64,000 bases of DNA from Chloroflexota bacterium (lineage in GTDB: Bacteria; Chloroflexota; Anaerolineae; Promineifilales; Promineifilaceae), in NCBI GenBank assembly GCA_017993775.1, contig JAGOMA010000028.1, forward strand, positions 1 to 64,000. The letters are read 5' to 3'. Position numbers and translations under genes: made by a program. Each line of letters starts with the position of its first letter. Positions within the stretch are counted from its first letter, which is position 1. Under the pieces are notes generated by a model. The model worked only from the letters and a program-made list of their open reading frames with translations, made no database searches and was not told where the DNA came from. Shown one piece after another: positions 7,741 through 16,521 of this stretch.

Positions 7741-9585
7741 TTACCTCGCCCTCTGCCGTTCGACATAGCTCAGGACCAGCCCGGTCGCCACCGCGTTCAC
7801 CGGCCCCAGCTGGCCGCGAATGTTGGCTGTGCCTACCACCGTGCCAAACTCGGCCAGCTTGTTCATCAGCATTTGCGACAGTTCAAAATCCTGCCCGGAG
7901 CCGCCGACGATGGCCACAAATTCGATGTTGCGGATGTTGCCCATCGGAGCCACCGTCTTCAGGGCGCGCAGGCTGTTGCGCAAAAAGACGCGCCGCTTGG
8001 CTTCCCGGCGCACCTCGCGGATGCGCTCGATGGTGTGTTCGGTGGGAATGGGCACCAGCCCGCTTTTCGTCACCAGGGCCACCCGGCCGAACAGTTTGGG
8101 GTCCAGCGGCTCTTTGAAAAAGCGCACCGAGTTGTCTTCGTTGCGGATGTGGAACAGGCTTTCCACCTTCGCCAGCGGGTAACGTTTGATTTCTTCGGCC
8201 ACGTCCACGTTGGTTCCGGCCGGCAGGTCGAGTTCGCGTTGAATCAGCAGCGAAACCATGTTGCCCGCCCCGGCCAGATGAATGCTGTGGACCGGCTGCC
8301 CTTTCACCATCAGGGCGGCGTCGGTGGAACCGGCGCCCAGGTCGAGAATCGCCAGGGGCACGTCGATGCCGGGCGTGGTGAGCGTGCCCAGAATCGCCAT
8401 GTTGGCTTCCACGCCGCCCAATTCCACCGGCACGCCGATCTCTTGCGAGAGTGCCTGGGCCAGCCGCTCCATGAGCAGTTGGTCGGTGTTGACCATTGCC
8501 GCCAGCCCGACGGCGTTTTCCATGGAGAATTCTTGGGCCAGCCCGCCGGACACTTTTTGCGGGACCAGGCAGTCGACGGCCAGGATGTCGCGGATTTTGA
8601 TGGCTTTGAGCGGTTTTTCGGTGACGTCGCTCATGGTCTGGCGCACGCGCTCGACCATGCCGCCGACGTTGGTGCCGGCCGCGCCTTCCACGTCTTGCAG
8701 TTTTCCGACCTGGCTCAGCCCGTCCATGATGGCGTCTGCCCCGCCGTCCATTTCGACAACGGCCGTTCTCACATCCCCAATCAACTTCAACGAACCCGCC
8801 GGGATGCGCCGCGTTTGCACGTCGCCGGCCGGGGTGCGAATCACCACCGCCGACCGCAGCCCAATCAGCGCTTTGGCGATGGGGATGACCATCTGCGTTT
8901 CCTGGGGGGTCAGCGCAAACAAGGTGGCGATGCCATACGGATTGCAAAGCTGGCGGATGACCTGTCCATGTTCGCCTACTTCCACAGCGGCCAGCATGTT
9001 CAGCGGTACATGATCAACCAGGCCTACCTCGTCTACGAAGGGCAGAATTTTGGGCAGGCGGTTGGCGATCAACACGCCGTCGTCGGACTGCACAATGCCG
9101 CCCTGCACGTCTACCCCGGCTTCGATGGCCCGCTTGATCAGCGAGGCCGCCACCTCAAAGTCATACGCCCGGGGCACAACCACGATCACCGGTTCGCCGC
9201 GCCGCACCGACACCAGATTTTGGATGTGGATGGTCTGCCCCACGCCGATGCCCATGCCGCCGGGCGAGCCGGGGTTGTGCCCAATCATCGTCGATTCGGT
9301 GATGATGGTTTCGGTGATGGTCTCCATGGCGATGTCGCCGATGACCGGGGTGGCCTCGTTGAGCAGCGCCAGGTCCAGGTCGTGGATGGCGATGTGGGCG
9401 TCTTCAACGGCCGTGCGCAATGCCAGCGCCATGCCCGGAATGTTGCTCAGGGTGCCTTTGATGCCCGTGGTGGGCACACGGCTGGAGCCTAAAAACCGGG
9501 GCGGCCGGTTGAAGTCGCTGATTTCAGCGATGGCGACTTCGGTGGTGGAGTTGCCGACGTCGATGCCGGCGATGATTTTTGTCAT
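7741..9585 (-). CDS. pduG: Diol dehydratase reactivase large subunit
   Basis: The 614-residue protein is the ATPase subunit of the B12-dependent dehydratase reactivating factor. It starts MTKIIAGIDVGNSTTEVAIAE, the phosphate-binding segment of actin/Hsp70-type ATPases, and contains LDLGAGSTDAAL and VGGSGQDFELS, the second phosphate and adenosine motifs. The length is normal (PduG is about 610). The ATG at 9585 is chosen since a start 36 bases earlier adds a non-homologous leader. It is separated from pduE by a 115-bp gap holding two strong hairpins, which may set a lower expression level than for the enzyme itself. Confidence 0.95.
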   Translation of the reverse strand: MTKIIAGIDVGNSTTEVAIAEISDFNRPPRFLGSSRVPTTGIKGTLSNIPGMALALRTAVEDAHIAIHDLDLALLNEATPVIGDIAMETITETIITESTMIGHNPGSPGGMGIGVGQTIHIQNLVSVRRGEPVIVVVPRAYDFEVAASLIKRAIEAGVDVQGGIVQSDDGVLIANRLPKILPFVDEVGLVDHVPLNMLAAVEVGEHGQVIRQLCNPYGIATLFALTPQETQMVIPIAKALIGLRSAVVIRTPAGDVQTRRIPAGSLKLIGDVRTAVVEMDGGADAIMDGLSQVGKLQDVEGAAGTNVGGMVERVRQTMSDVTEKPLKAIKIRDILAVDCLVPQKVSGGLAQEFSMENAVGLAAMVNTDQLLMERLAQALSQEIGVPVELGGVEANMAILGTLTTPGIDVPLAILDLGAGSTDAALMVKGQPVHSIHLAGAGNMVSLLIQRELDLPAGTNVDVAEEIKRYPLAKVESLFHIRNEDNSVRFFKEPLDPKLFGRVALVTKSGLVPIPTEHTIERIREVRREAKRRVFLRNSLRALKTVAPMGNIRNIEFVAIVGGSGQDFELSQMLMNKLAEFGTVVGTANIRGQLGPVNAVATGLVLSYVERQRAR

Positions 9586-9621
9586 GATGGGTTGAAGCGC
9601 CAGTGCAGCCCTCCCCTTCAT

Positions 9622-9682
9622 CCCCTCCCAGAGGGAGGGGAAACCGGTTCCCTCTCCCTCTGTTAGAGGGCTAGGGAGAGGG
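9622..9682. repeat. Two GC-rich hairpins between pduE and pduG
   Basis: Hairpin 1 pairs CCCCTCCC (9622-9629) with GGGAGGGG (9633-9640). Hairpin 2 pairs CCCTCTCCCT (9650-9659) with AGGGAGAGGG (9673-9682). Neither is followed by a run of T in the operon direction, so they are more likely repeat elements or mRNA stability/processing structures than full terminators. They separate the highly needed PduCDE enzyme from its reactivase. Confidence 0.6.
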
Positions 9683-9700
9683 GAGGGCCACGCTAACGCA

Positions 9701-10216
9701 CTAATCCTTCTTCAAAACGTCGCGGGCTTCGTAGACACCGGCGGCTTCGCGGACAAAGTTGGCGCAGACTTTGGCGCCGTATTGGCTTTGCAGTTCGTCG
9801 GCGATGGCCAGCAGTTCCGCTTTGGTGGAACGGTTGGGGCGCAGGGCGTTGTACATTGCCAGCACGCGCTCGTCGGGAACGTTGGTCAGTTCACCGGCGC
9901 GGCGCATGTTGCGCGCCAACTGCGGGCGGCTGATGCTTTCGGCGATTTGGGCCTGGTACTCCAACGTCTGCGGGGTGATGCGGATCTCTTCCGCTTTCAC
10001 CGCGCCGGACATGATGGCGTCCAGGGTGATGTCGTCGAGGGTTTTGCCGGTGGCTGTTTTGACCAGTTCGCGCCGTTTTTGGGCCAGCGGATAATCGGTC
10101 TTGTAGTTGAGGGCACGGCCGTTAGCCGCAGGTGCAGCCGCAGCCTGACCATTCCCGCCATTCAACTCCGCGAGAACTTCTTTAACAATTGCCGCAATTA
10201 TATCTTGTTGAGACAT
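9701..10216 (-). CDS. pduE: Propanediol dehydratase small subunit
   Basis: The 171-residue gamma subunit of adenosylcobalamin-dependent diol dehydratase. Residues 1-18 (SQQDIIAAIVKEVLAEL) form an amphipathic encapsulation helix followed by a Gly/Ala linker. From residue ~38 it has the conserved YPLAQKRRELVKTATGK and later ITPQTLEYQAQIAE and RPNRSTKAELLAIADEL. It follows pduD by 12 bases, with a good ribosome site (AAGGAG) before the ATG. Together with PduC and PduD it forms the signature enzyme. Confidence 0.95.
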   Translation of the reverse strand: MSQQDIIAAIVKEVLAELNGGNGQAAAAPAANGRALNYKTDYPLAQKRRELVKTATGKTLDDITLDAIMSGAVKAEEIRITPQTLEYQAQIAESISRPQLARNMRRAGELTNVPDERVLAMYNALRPNRSTKAELLAIADELQSQYGAKVCANFVREAAGVYEARDVLKKD

Positions 10217-10228
10217 GCTACTTTCTCC

Positions 10229-10897
10229 TTAGTTGAAGCGGACTTCCAGGTCCATCGGCTTCTTGCTGCTATCCACAAACTCGGTTTCGCGGATGTGGTA
10301 GACGGCCGCGATCGCCTGGTACTTTGGCCGGGCCATCTGGTCGCTGATTTGGGCGACGGGCGCGGGGGAATCGCCTTTGGCGTAGCGGGCTGCGTTGCGG
10401 CCGATGTTGCGGTAGGTCGCCAGATCAAGCACAGGGGCCTGTGGGAACAGTTCGATGTTTTGCAGCGGGAACAGGTCGCGTTGGTGAATGACGGTGGTGC
10501 CGCGTGATTGGATGGCGATGGAGATGCCCGAACCGCTCAGTTCTGCGCCGCGCTTGCCCACGAAGGCCACGTCGGAGGTGTGCCAGACGCGGATGATGCG
10601 CGCTTTCATACCTTCTTCTTCGATACCGGCCATGAGTTCGCGGAGAACGGCCGTGTGCGGAATACCCGTAATCGTCCGTTTCTTCAACTTATCACCAAAC
10701 GCCGGGGCCAGGGCAATCACCACCTCGTCAGAGGCTGTGCCTGGTTTGGCCACGCCCACTTCCCGCATCGTCATGTCGGCGACAGAATCGCCATTGGATA
10801 CAGCGGGGGCTGCTGGGGCCGACGCAGAGCCGTTGCTCATTTGCGCCAGAATCTCCTTCACAACTTCCCGCACAACAGCTTCAGATAATTGTGCCAT
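10229..10897 (-). CDS. pduD: Propanediol dehydratase medium subunit
   Basis: This 222-residue beta subunit helps to bind the nucleotide tail of coenzyme B12. Residues 1-20 ([19 protein letters not shown]) are an encapsulation-peptide-like helix, then an Ala/Pro linker to about residue 40. The core has [21 protein letters not shown] (split, near 60-80), [19 protein letters not shown] and [16 protein letters not shown], all typical of PduD. It lies 11 bases after pduC and 12 before pduE, in the usual C-D-E order. Confidence 0.95.
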   Translation of the reverse strand: MAQLSEAVVREVVKEILAQMSNGSASAPAAPAVSNGDSVADMTMREVGVAKPGTASDEVVIALAPAFGDKLKKRTITGIPHTAVLRELMAGIEEEGMKARIIRVWHTSDVAFVGKRGAELSGSGISIAIQSRGTTVIHQRDLFPLQNIELFPQAPVLDLATYRNIGRNAARYAKGDSPAPVAQISDQMARPKYQAIAAVYHIRETEFVDSSKKPMDLEVRFN

Positions 10898-10908
10898 GGG
10901 TATGCTCC

Positions 10909-12576
10909 TTAAATGTCCTCAGGACTCATCGCATGACGGATGTTGGCTAACTGCTCCCAACGTTCGCCCTGCAAACGGTAGCCCGTGCCCGGTCCCTGGT
11001 AATCGTTCAGGTCATTAACGGCCGCTACCACGTTGAAATCCTTGTCCAGAATCGCCGAGGTATGCAGGTAATCGCCGGAAACGCGCTGCTTCTGAATGTT
11101 CAGAACGGCGTCAGCCACTTCCGGGAACCCACGCTTGGCCAGGGCCTTCACCACATCCACGCCGGTAATGCCGCGCTTCAAGATTTCCTGCGCCGCTTTG
11201 GTGTCTTGCACCTTGTCGCGGGCGGGCATATCGTTGCTGCCGTGGGCATAGGTGGCCGCTTCCACTTCTTCGTCGGTGATGGCCGGTAAGCCTAATTCGG
11301 CAAAAACGGCCTGGATCGCTTTGGCAGCCTTGTGGCGCAGCTCGATGATTTCCGCTTCGCGCACGGGGCGCAGACCACCATCCACCTTCAGGTCACGCTG
11401 CAAGATCAGGAAGTCGTCGTAATCATCGGAATCGAAGTTCGAACCGGCGAACACGTTGTCGTAGTTGGGAACCGCGCTGTAGCCGGAGAAGATGAAGTCT
11501 GTACCGGGTAAGAACTGGCCCATCAGGCGGGCCGTGCGGCGGAACGGCGAGTGGGAGAAGGTCTGATCGTTGCCAGACGCTACTTCCAGGTCCAGGCAGG
11601 TTGTCACCAGGTTTTCGGCCAGCACGGCGCGGATGCCGCCGGGCACGCCGCCGGGCACGCCGATGCAGCTGATGGAACCGTTTTGCAAGCCCTGCACGCC
11701 CGCGCCCTTGGTGATCATGACGCACTTGATCTCCAGGTAGAGCATGGATTTGCCCTCGGCGTAAGCCATCTGTACTTCGGAGCCGGTGCCGGAGGTGAAG
11801 CGCATCTTCAGACCGCGGGAGGCGTAGGCCGAGGCCAGGAAGCCTTTCGACCAGGGGGTGTCATCGCCATCAATGAAGACCTTCTCCGTGCCGTAAACGG
11901 ACACGGTTTCGGCGTAGGCTGTCAGGCCGCGCAGACCCAGCTGCAGCTCGATGGATTCTTCCAGGGCGTCCTGGCTCAGCGCGCCGGGACGGCCAACCTG
12001 CCCACCAACCAGCAGCGCCAGGGCATTCATCGGGCCGTAGTTGAAGACGGCAACGGTGGTTTCGATTTCGTCGAAGCCATAGTAGGTGGCTTCGGCGGCG
12101 TCGGCGGCCATGAGGACGGGGTTGTCTTGCATATTGGTGACGTGCGCCTGGTTGCCGGGGGTGCGGCGGGCGCGCATCTTTTGCAGGCCCATCATCATCT
12201 CGACGACGTTCAATTCGTCCATGACGGCCGCAATTTTGGCGGGGGTGAGGCCGGAGAAGACCTTGGCGACTTCGGCGCGGGGGACGTTGATGTCTACAAT
12301 TTTGCGGGCGATCTCCACACAGGGAATCGCCATCATTTGTTCGGCAACGGCCGTGTTGATGGCGTAATTAGCGATAAACAGTTCGTTAAAATCGAACTGC
12401 TCCCGCTTCTTGCCGTCCATCTCCACAATCACACCGTTGGCGACTTTGATGCTCGGTTGGGGATCATTGGGGCTGCCCATCGCAATCAGACCAACTTCCG
12501 GCCATTCGGTCACGAAGCCGTCTTTGTTGACCTCACGCGCATCCAAAACCTCAAATCTCTTTTGTCGTTTTGCCAT
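10909..12576 (-). CDS. pduC: Propanediol dehydratase large (catalytic) subunit
   Basis: The 555-residue alpha subunit binds the diol and adenosylcobalamin in a TIM barrel and converts 1,2-propanediol to propionaldehyde; glycerol is a possible substrate. Length and sequence are those of class PduC/Dha[60 protein letters not shown] (in pieces near 260-290), [16 protein letters not shown] and [13 protein letters not shown]. It sits between the shell gene pduB and pduD. Diol is favoured over glycerol by the complete PduLPOST set, but sequence alone cannot settle substrate choice. Confidence 0.96.
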   Translation of the reverse strand: MAKRQKRFEVLDAREVNKDGFVTEWPEVGLIAMGSPNDPQPSIKVANGVIVEMDGKKREQFDFNELFIANYAINTAVAEQMMAIPCVEIARKIVDINVPRAEVAKVFSGLTPAKIAAVMDELNVVEMMMGLQKMRARRTPGNQAHVTNMQDNPVLMAADAAEATYYGFDEIETTVAVFNYGPMNALALLVGGQVGRPGALSQDALEESIELQLGLRGLTAYAETVSVYGTEKVFIDGDDTPWSKGFLASAYASRGLKMRFTSGTGSEVQMAYAEGKSMLYLEIKCVMITKGAGVQGLQNGSISCIGVPGGVPGGIRAVLAENLVTTCLDLEVASGNDQTFSHSPFRRTARLMGQFLPGTDFIFSGYSAVPNYDNVFAGSNFDSDDYDDFLILQRDLKVDGGLRPVREAEIIELRHKAAKAIQAVFAELGLPAITDEEVEAATYAHGSNDMPARDKVQDTKAAQEILKRGITGVDVVKALAKRGFPEVADAVLNIQKQRVSGDYLHTSAILDKDFNVVAAVNDLNDYQGPGTGYRLQGERWEQLANIRHAMSPEDI

Positions 12577-12624
12577 CGTGTTTAACCTCCGAGGGTTGCC
12601 CTTCGCCAGAAGGGATTGCCCCGC

Positions 12625-13413
12625 TTAAATGTAGGGAACGCCTAAACAAGCCGGTGGTTCGCCCAACGTGCCGAGCAGCTTCACGCCCACTTCGCGGGCG
12701 GTCATGATAGCCTGGCGCACAGCCCCGGCGTCGCCGCTGAAAAAGCCGATGACTTCGTTGCTGAACGAGGTGCCCTTAGCCGGGGTGGCGTAACCGATCA
12801 CGTCCACATCGGCGGACTTGACGGCCGCATCCACCATGATCACGCCGATACCGGCCGGCGCGCCCACGCACAGGCCAAAAGCGCGGCCAATCGGCGCGCC
12901 AAAGGCTTTTTCGCAGGCAAAGCTGGCACGAGCGGTGTATTGCAGTTCGATGTGGCCGGCGTCGTTGGCATACACGTCGCCAAAGGTGCGCTCCAGGTCT
13001 TTAAGGGCTACTTCGATAGCCCGACGCGCGTCGGAGACTTCTTCGGCGCCGAAGATGATGAGCGAGCCGTGACCGGCGCCGCCCTTGGTATCACGCGCCA
13101 GTTCGACGGCCACAACTTCGGTGTTGGTGGCCTTGACGGCTTCGTCGGCGGCCATAATCTGGGGGCCGGCGCCGGTACGGGCGCTGAGAATGCCGATGGA
13201 GCGGTATTTAGCGTCCAGGCCCATTTTTTCGTGGACCACGGGGTCTACATTGGCAATGACAATGCCGATGGTATCGCCAAAGGCTGTGCCGACAAATTCG
13301 GTCATGCCCGGATTGGCGAAAGCGGCAGCGGCCTTGGCCGGGGCGGCTTTGCCGTTATCCCCAACCTTGTTCATTACCTGCGCTACAATCATGTCTAAAA
13401 GTTTGTCATCCAT
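12625..13413 (-). CDS. pduB: BMC trimeric shell protein PduB
   Basis: This 262-residue protein has an N-terminal helix (DDKLLDMIVAQVMNKVG, residues 2-18) followed by an Ala-rich linker, as in PduB, where that extension anchors the shell to its cargo. Two BMC-T domains follow, with TEFVGTAFGDTIGIVIANVD near 35-54 and GAPAGIGVIMVDAAVKSADVDVIG in the second half. Pseudohexamers of this class carry a central pore proposed to pass substrates. It precedes pduC. The upstream gap to pduA is 175 bp and contains dispersed-repeat sequence. Confidence 0.94.
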   Translation of the reverse strand: MDDKLLDMIVAQVMNKVGDNGKAAPAKAAAAFANPGMTEFVGTAFGDTIGIVIANVDPVVHEKMGLDAKYRSIGILSARTGAGPQIMAADEAVKATNTEVVAVELARDTKGGAGHGSLIIFGAEEVSDARRAIEVALKDLERTFGDVYANDAGHIELQYTARASFACEKAFGAPIGRAFGLCVGAPAGIGVIMVDAAVKSADVDVIGYATPAKGTSFSNEVIGFFSGDAGAVRQAIMTAREVGVKLLGTLGEPPACLGVPYI

Positions 13414-13588
13414 TGAATTTCACTCCTCTGAGAGAACAGGACGCGGATTAACGCGGATGAACACGGATAAAATCTGTGGAATCGGCGTCATCTGCGGATC
13501 GTTTTCTTGGGGCAGTGGGGGCGGAGGTGGCCTCAGGCCGCCTACGCCCGTCACGTTGACCCCGGAATTACGTGAAGGACAGCCGGGG
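13414..13588. other. Gap between pduA/J and pduB with dispersed repeat
   Basis: The gap contains GCGGATTAACGCGGATGAACACGGAT-type repeat sequence (about 13442-13467, given here in two overlapping 13-base units) and GGCCTCAGGCC-like dyad sequence near 13530. The pduB ribosome site (GAGGAGTG, complement of 13420-13427) is clear. No gene is seen. Confidence 0.35.
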
Positions 13589-13876
13589 CTATTCCTTCGT
13601 GGGCAGCAAGGCTTCGGTGTCCGCATGGGGGCGCGGGATGACGTGGATGGAAACCACTTCGCCAACTCGTTTGGCGGCAGCGGCCCCGGCATCCGTGGCG
13701 GCTTTCACCGCTCCTACGTCACCGCGTACCATGACAGTCACTAAACCGGAGCCGATCTTTTCCATGCCGATCAGCGTAACGTTCGCTGCTTTGACCATGG
13801 CATCGGCGGCTTCGATCATTGCGACCAGGCCGCGGGTTTCTACTAAACCCAGTGCTTCACCTTGAGGTTTTGCCAT
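13589..13876 (-). CDS. pduA: BMC hexameric shell protein, PduA/PduJ type
   Basis: A 95-residue single BMC domain and nothing else: [27 protein letters not shown] at residues 7-33 and the C-terminal [13 protein letters not shown]. Hexamers of this family tile the shell facets and form the metabolite pores. PduA and PduJ cannot be told apart from sequence alone here. It lies between the PduV/EutP-like GTPase gene (12-bp gap) and pduB, with an AAGGAGAA ribosome site just upstream. Confidence 0.94.
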   Translation of the reverse strand: MAKPQGEALGLVETRGLVAMIEAADAMVKAANVTLIGMEKIGSGLVTVMVRGDVGAVKAATDAGAAAAKRVGEVVSIHVIPRPHADTEALLPTKE

Positions 13877-13888
13877 TTCATTCTCCTT

Positions 13889-14383
13889 TTACATATTATT
13901 TTGGTTCAAGAGATACTCTCTTAATTCAGAGACCCCTAAACCAGTTAACGCGGATACATAAAATAATTCGCCCGTTACACCGGCCGTCCGTAGTAAAGTT
14001 GTGGCCTGTTTGATATTGGCTTGGGGGCTGTCTAACTTGGTGAGGACGCCAATGGTGTGTTGGGGGAACATTAAAAAATAATTGGGGGGAAAATAAGAAT
14101 CTTCGCGGGCGGCGTCTTGAACAGCCACGATGATTTGGGCGTCGAAGGATGTGGACACCAGGACACGGCGCAGGTGACCCATTTCAATAAATTCTCCGGG
14201 CGTGTCTATGCCCCAACTGGAATAGTCGATCATTTGGGTTTTGCGCACGCCGGATGGCGTTTTGCTTTCCAGCGCTTTGATCAACGTGGTTTTGCCGGCG
14301 CCTACGCCGCCGACAAGCATGAAGCGCCATGGTTTGGCTTCGGCTGTTTTGACCATCTCGTGAAAAGTTACCTTGTGCATCAT
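13889..14383 (-). CDS. pduV: PduV/EutP-like small GTPase
   Basis: This 164-residue P-loop protein has GGVGAGKTTL at residues 25-34 (Walker A) and the later segments VGVLTKLDSP (base-recognition loop, TKLD like NKxD) and a final ETGLGVSEL-like stretch (TGLGVSELREYLL). It matches the EutP/PduV family of BMC-locus GTPases, whose exact role is unsettled; in enteric Pdu systems PduV binds the shell outer face and affects compartment movement. It follows pduU. The first Met codon could be the second one of MMHK. Confidence 0.85.
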   Translation of the reverse strand: MMHKVTFHEMVKTAEAKPWRFMLVGGVGAGKTTLIKALESKTPSGVRKTQMIDYSSWGIDTPGEFIEMGHLRRVLVSTSFDAQIIVAVQDAAREDSYFPPNYFLMFPQHTIGVLTKLDSPQANIKQATTLLRTAGVTGELFYVSALTGLGVSELREYLLNQNNM

Positions 14384-14393
14384 GCCTGTTATT

Positions 14394-14408
14394 CAGATTG
14401 GTCCAATC
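14394..14408. repeat. AGATTGG-T-CCAATCT palindrome in the pduU/pduV gap
   Basis: AGATTGG and CCAATCT face each other around a single T. A longer relative with the same AGATTGGTC arms is found at 18631-18663, so both are probably copies of one dispersed palindromic element; an operator is the alternative reading. Confidence 0.45.
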
Positions 14409-14436
14409 TTGGAGATGTGACCAATTGCCTCGTCTT

Positions 14437-14829
14437 TTAGGTGCGGGTGATGGGGGCCGGGTAGAAATTGAGGATGTCGGCCAACCCTCTGTTGGCGGCT
14501 TCTAGGGCTGCCTGTACGCTGGCTAAACGGCCGTTTACCACCAACGTCCCGCTAAACCTGTCCAAAAATCCTATCTCTACATCTGCCGCCTTCAGGGCCA
14601 GGTCGCCGGCGATGATGGCGCTTTCGCCCGGCGTGACCGTCATAATGCCGATAGCCTCTGCTTCACTGAGGCCGACGCGCTGGCAGAGGGGTTTGTCTGG
14701 GTTGGCAATGATGTGGGCAATGGTGACCTGACGGCCGGGCACGTACTCCTGAATGATGCGGGTGGAGATGGCTTCACGGCCGTACTGCCGGGGGTCGGTG
14801 TCCTGATGGTCTGCGTATGGGTTCGACAT
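14437..14829 (-). CDS. pduU: Circularly permuted BMC shell protein, PduU/EutS type
   Basis: The 130-residue protein contains RIIQEYVPGRQVTIAHIIANP followed by AIGIMTVTPGESAIIAGDLALKAADVEIGFLD (read in pieces, residues 24-95), the hallmark of permuted BMC hexamers whose N-terminal strands form a beta-barrel plug. A final VQAALEAANRGLADILNFYP helix completes it. It is the first gene of the minus-strand operon, so it faces the presumed promoter region shared with the divergent alcohol dehydrogenase. Confidence 0.92.
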   Translation of the reverse strand: MSNPYADHQDTDPRQYGREAISTRIIQEYVPGRQVTIAHIIANPDKPLCQRVGLSEAEAIGIMTVTPGESAIIAGDLALKAADVEIGFLDRFSGTLVVNGRLASVQAALEAANRGLADILNFYPAPITRT

Positions 14830-15250
14830 AGTGGTTCCAGCATAACAGCGGGGCGGCGGCGTCTCAATTCATTAATCGATGCTGGATATGCACAAATCAA
14901 CGGACTTTTAGTTGGATAATTTGGTGAAGGGAACGGCCGTTGCCCATTACGTTTGGCGCTCTACCCGCTTTCCGGCGGCTGGAAACCGGCAAGAAACAGG
15001 CGGAAGTTAGCAAGCCTACTAAAACCCGTGAAAAAGTGTATATCCGGCGTTGTTTTCGTCATTGTGCAGCCGGGAGCGACATTTTAAGATGAAGCATAAA
15101 CCTATAAATGGCGCTGCGCCGAGGGCTGAAGCCCCCGTCTAAATGATGACGCCCTGTGAATGGGGCTAAAAGTCCAAACAGCCGGGTTTATCCGGCGTCG
15201 TTTTTTTGCCCGGACGTTCACGTTCGGGCGGCGCGCCGTCTGGAGAGCGT
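14830..15250. promoter_or_regulatory. Divergent pdu promoter region with a terminator-like leader hairpin
   Basis: This 421-bp gap separates the two divergent arms of the pdu locus and should hold both promoters. On the plus strand GCCGG (15181-15185) pairs with CCGGC (15192-15196), and a run of seven T follows at 15201-15207, only 44 bases before the alcohol dehydrogenase start; that is a terminator or attenuator shape. ATCCGGCGTTGTTTTCGTC near 15043-15061 resembles its descending arm. I looked for a cobalamin riboswitch on both strands and did not find one here. AraC-type binding sites for the response regulator are likely but not identifiable by eye. Confidence 0.55.
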
Positions 15251-16375
15251 ATGAAAGCTGTTGTTTACGATGGGCCGGGCAAAATCCGCCTGGCGGACAC
15301 GCCCCTGCCCTTGCTCTTAGCACCGACGGACGCCATCGTCCGCGTGACCAAAACCACCATTTGCGGCACAGACCTGGCGATTTTGCATGGCGGCGTGCCC
15401 ACTGTGGTTGCCGGCCGCATCATCGGCCATGAAGGTGTGGGCGTGGTGGAAGCCGTGGGCAAAGGCGTGCGCCACTTCCGGGCGGGCGACCGGGTGCTGA
15501 TTTCGTGCATCACGTCGTGCGGGAGCTGCGAGAACTGCCGTCGGGGCATTCCCTCGAACTGCGTGGACGGCGGCTGGATTTTGGGTAATGCCATCGACGG
15601 CTGCCAGGCGGAGTTTGTGCGTGTGCCCTTGGCCGATAATGGTCTGTATCACATTCCAGATGCCGTTCCCGAAGAAGTAGCCCTGATGCTGTCTGATATT
15701 GTGCCCACTGGCCTGGAAGTGGGCGTGATGGCCGGCAATGTGCAGTTTGGCGACGTGGTGGCGATTGTTGGCGCGGGGCCGGTGGGGCTGGCGGCGCTGT
15801 TGGCGGTGCAGTTTTTCTCGCCGGCGGCGGTGATTGTGGTGGACCTGGACGACTTTCGTCTGGCGCTGGCCGAGAAATTGGGCGCGACGCACACCATCAA
15901 CAATGCCGATGGGCAGGCGGCGGCGAAGATACTGGCATTGACAAACGGCCGTGGCGTAGACGCCGCCATCGAAGCCGTAGGCCACCCCCTCACCTGCAAA
16001 CTGGTGCAAGAAATCATCGGCGTGGGCGGGACCATCGCCAACATTGGCGTGTACAGCCAGAGCGCGGAGCTGAATAAACAAGCCCTTTGGACAAAAAACA
16101 TCACCATCCGCATGGGCGTGGTAAACACGACGACCATCCCGCTGCTGCTCAAAACCATCCTGGGCGGCAAGCTCGATCCGGGCGAGCTTATCACCCACCG
16201 CCTGCCGTTTACCGAGATTCTCAAAGCGTATGAAATTTTTGCCAACGCGGGCCAGGAACGGGCGGTGAAGATTGTGCTGAATGTGGCGCAACGGCCGTTA
16301 CCGACCGCCCATAATGAAGAAGAATTGATTGAGCTGATTGTCAGCCGGATTATGCAGCAGGCATCGGCGCATTAG
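15251..16375 (+). CDS. Zinc alcohol dehydrogenase with C-terminal encapsulation-like helix
   Basis: The 374-residue enzyme is a medium-chain zinc dehydrogenase. Catalytic zinc ligands are C38 and the H60-E61 pair; structural zinc cysteines are C90, C93, C96 and C104; the NAD-binding GAGPVGLAALL lies near residue 174. In the Pdu pathway it would reduce propionaldehyde to propanol and regenerate NAD+, replacing the iron-type PduQ. The last ~20 residues (EEELIELIVSRIMQQ) form an amphipathic helix after a linker, like encapsulation peptides but at the C terminus. The ATG at 15251 follows GGAGAG; it is the first gene of the divergent arm. Confidence 0.9.
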   Translation: MKAVVYDGPGKIRLADTPLPLLLAPTDAIVRVTKTTICGTDLAILHGGVPTVVAGRIIGHEGVGVVEAVGKGVRHFRAGDRVLISCITSCGSCENCRRGIPSNCVDGGWILGNAIDGCQAEFVRVPLADNGLYHIPDAVPEEVALMLSDIVPTGLEVGVMAGNVQFGDVVAIVGAGPVGLAALLAVQFFSPAAVIVVDLDDFRLALAEKLGATHTINNADGQAAAKILALTNGRGVDAAIEAVGHPLTCKLVQEIIGVGGTIANIGVYSQSAELNKQALWTKNITIRMGVVNTTTIPLLLKTILGGKLDPGELITHRLPFTEILKAYEIFANAGQERAVKIVLNVAQRPLPTAHNEEELIELIVSRIMQQASAH

Positions 16376-16406
16376 GCGCAAACAGCGCCCCTATCGACAA
16401 AAAATT

Positions 16407-16491
16407 GTCATTCTGAGCGGAGTCTGCGGAGCGAAGAATCCCCCTACGTCGGCTGCAAGGGGATTCTTCCTCGAAGATTCGTCAGAATGAC
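16407..16491. repeat. GTCATTCTGA...TCAGAATGAC nested inverted repeat
   Basis: Outer arms GTCATTCTGA (16407-16416) and TCAGAATGAC (16482-16491), inner arms GAAGAATCCCC (about 16434-16444) and GGGGATTCTTC (about 16459-16469). The nested design and position between two genes fit a dispersed intergenic element. It separates the alcohol dehydrogenase from the kinase gene and could also act as a transcriptional brake. Confidence 0.65.
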
Positions 16492-16521
16492 GCCTTCCTG
16501 TTTATATAACCAGAGTGACCC

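Noticed and set aside
14830-15250. Possible cobalamin riboswitch in the divergent pdu region (AGCCGGGAGCGAC looks like a B12 box)
   Set aside because: The CCCGC-ACTGT core and other conserved blocks are missing on both strands; only a partial B12-box match is present.
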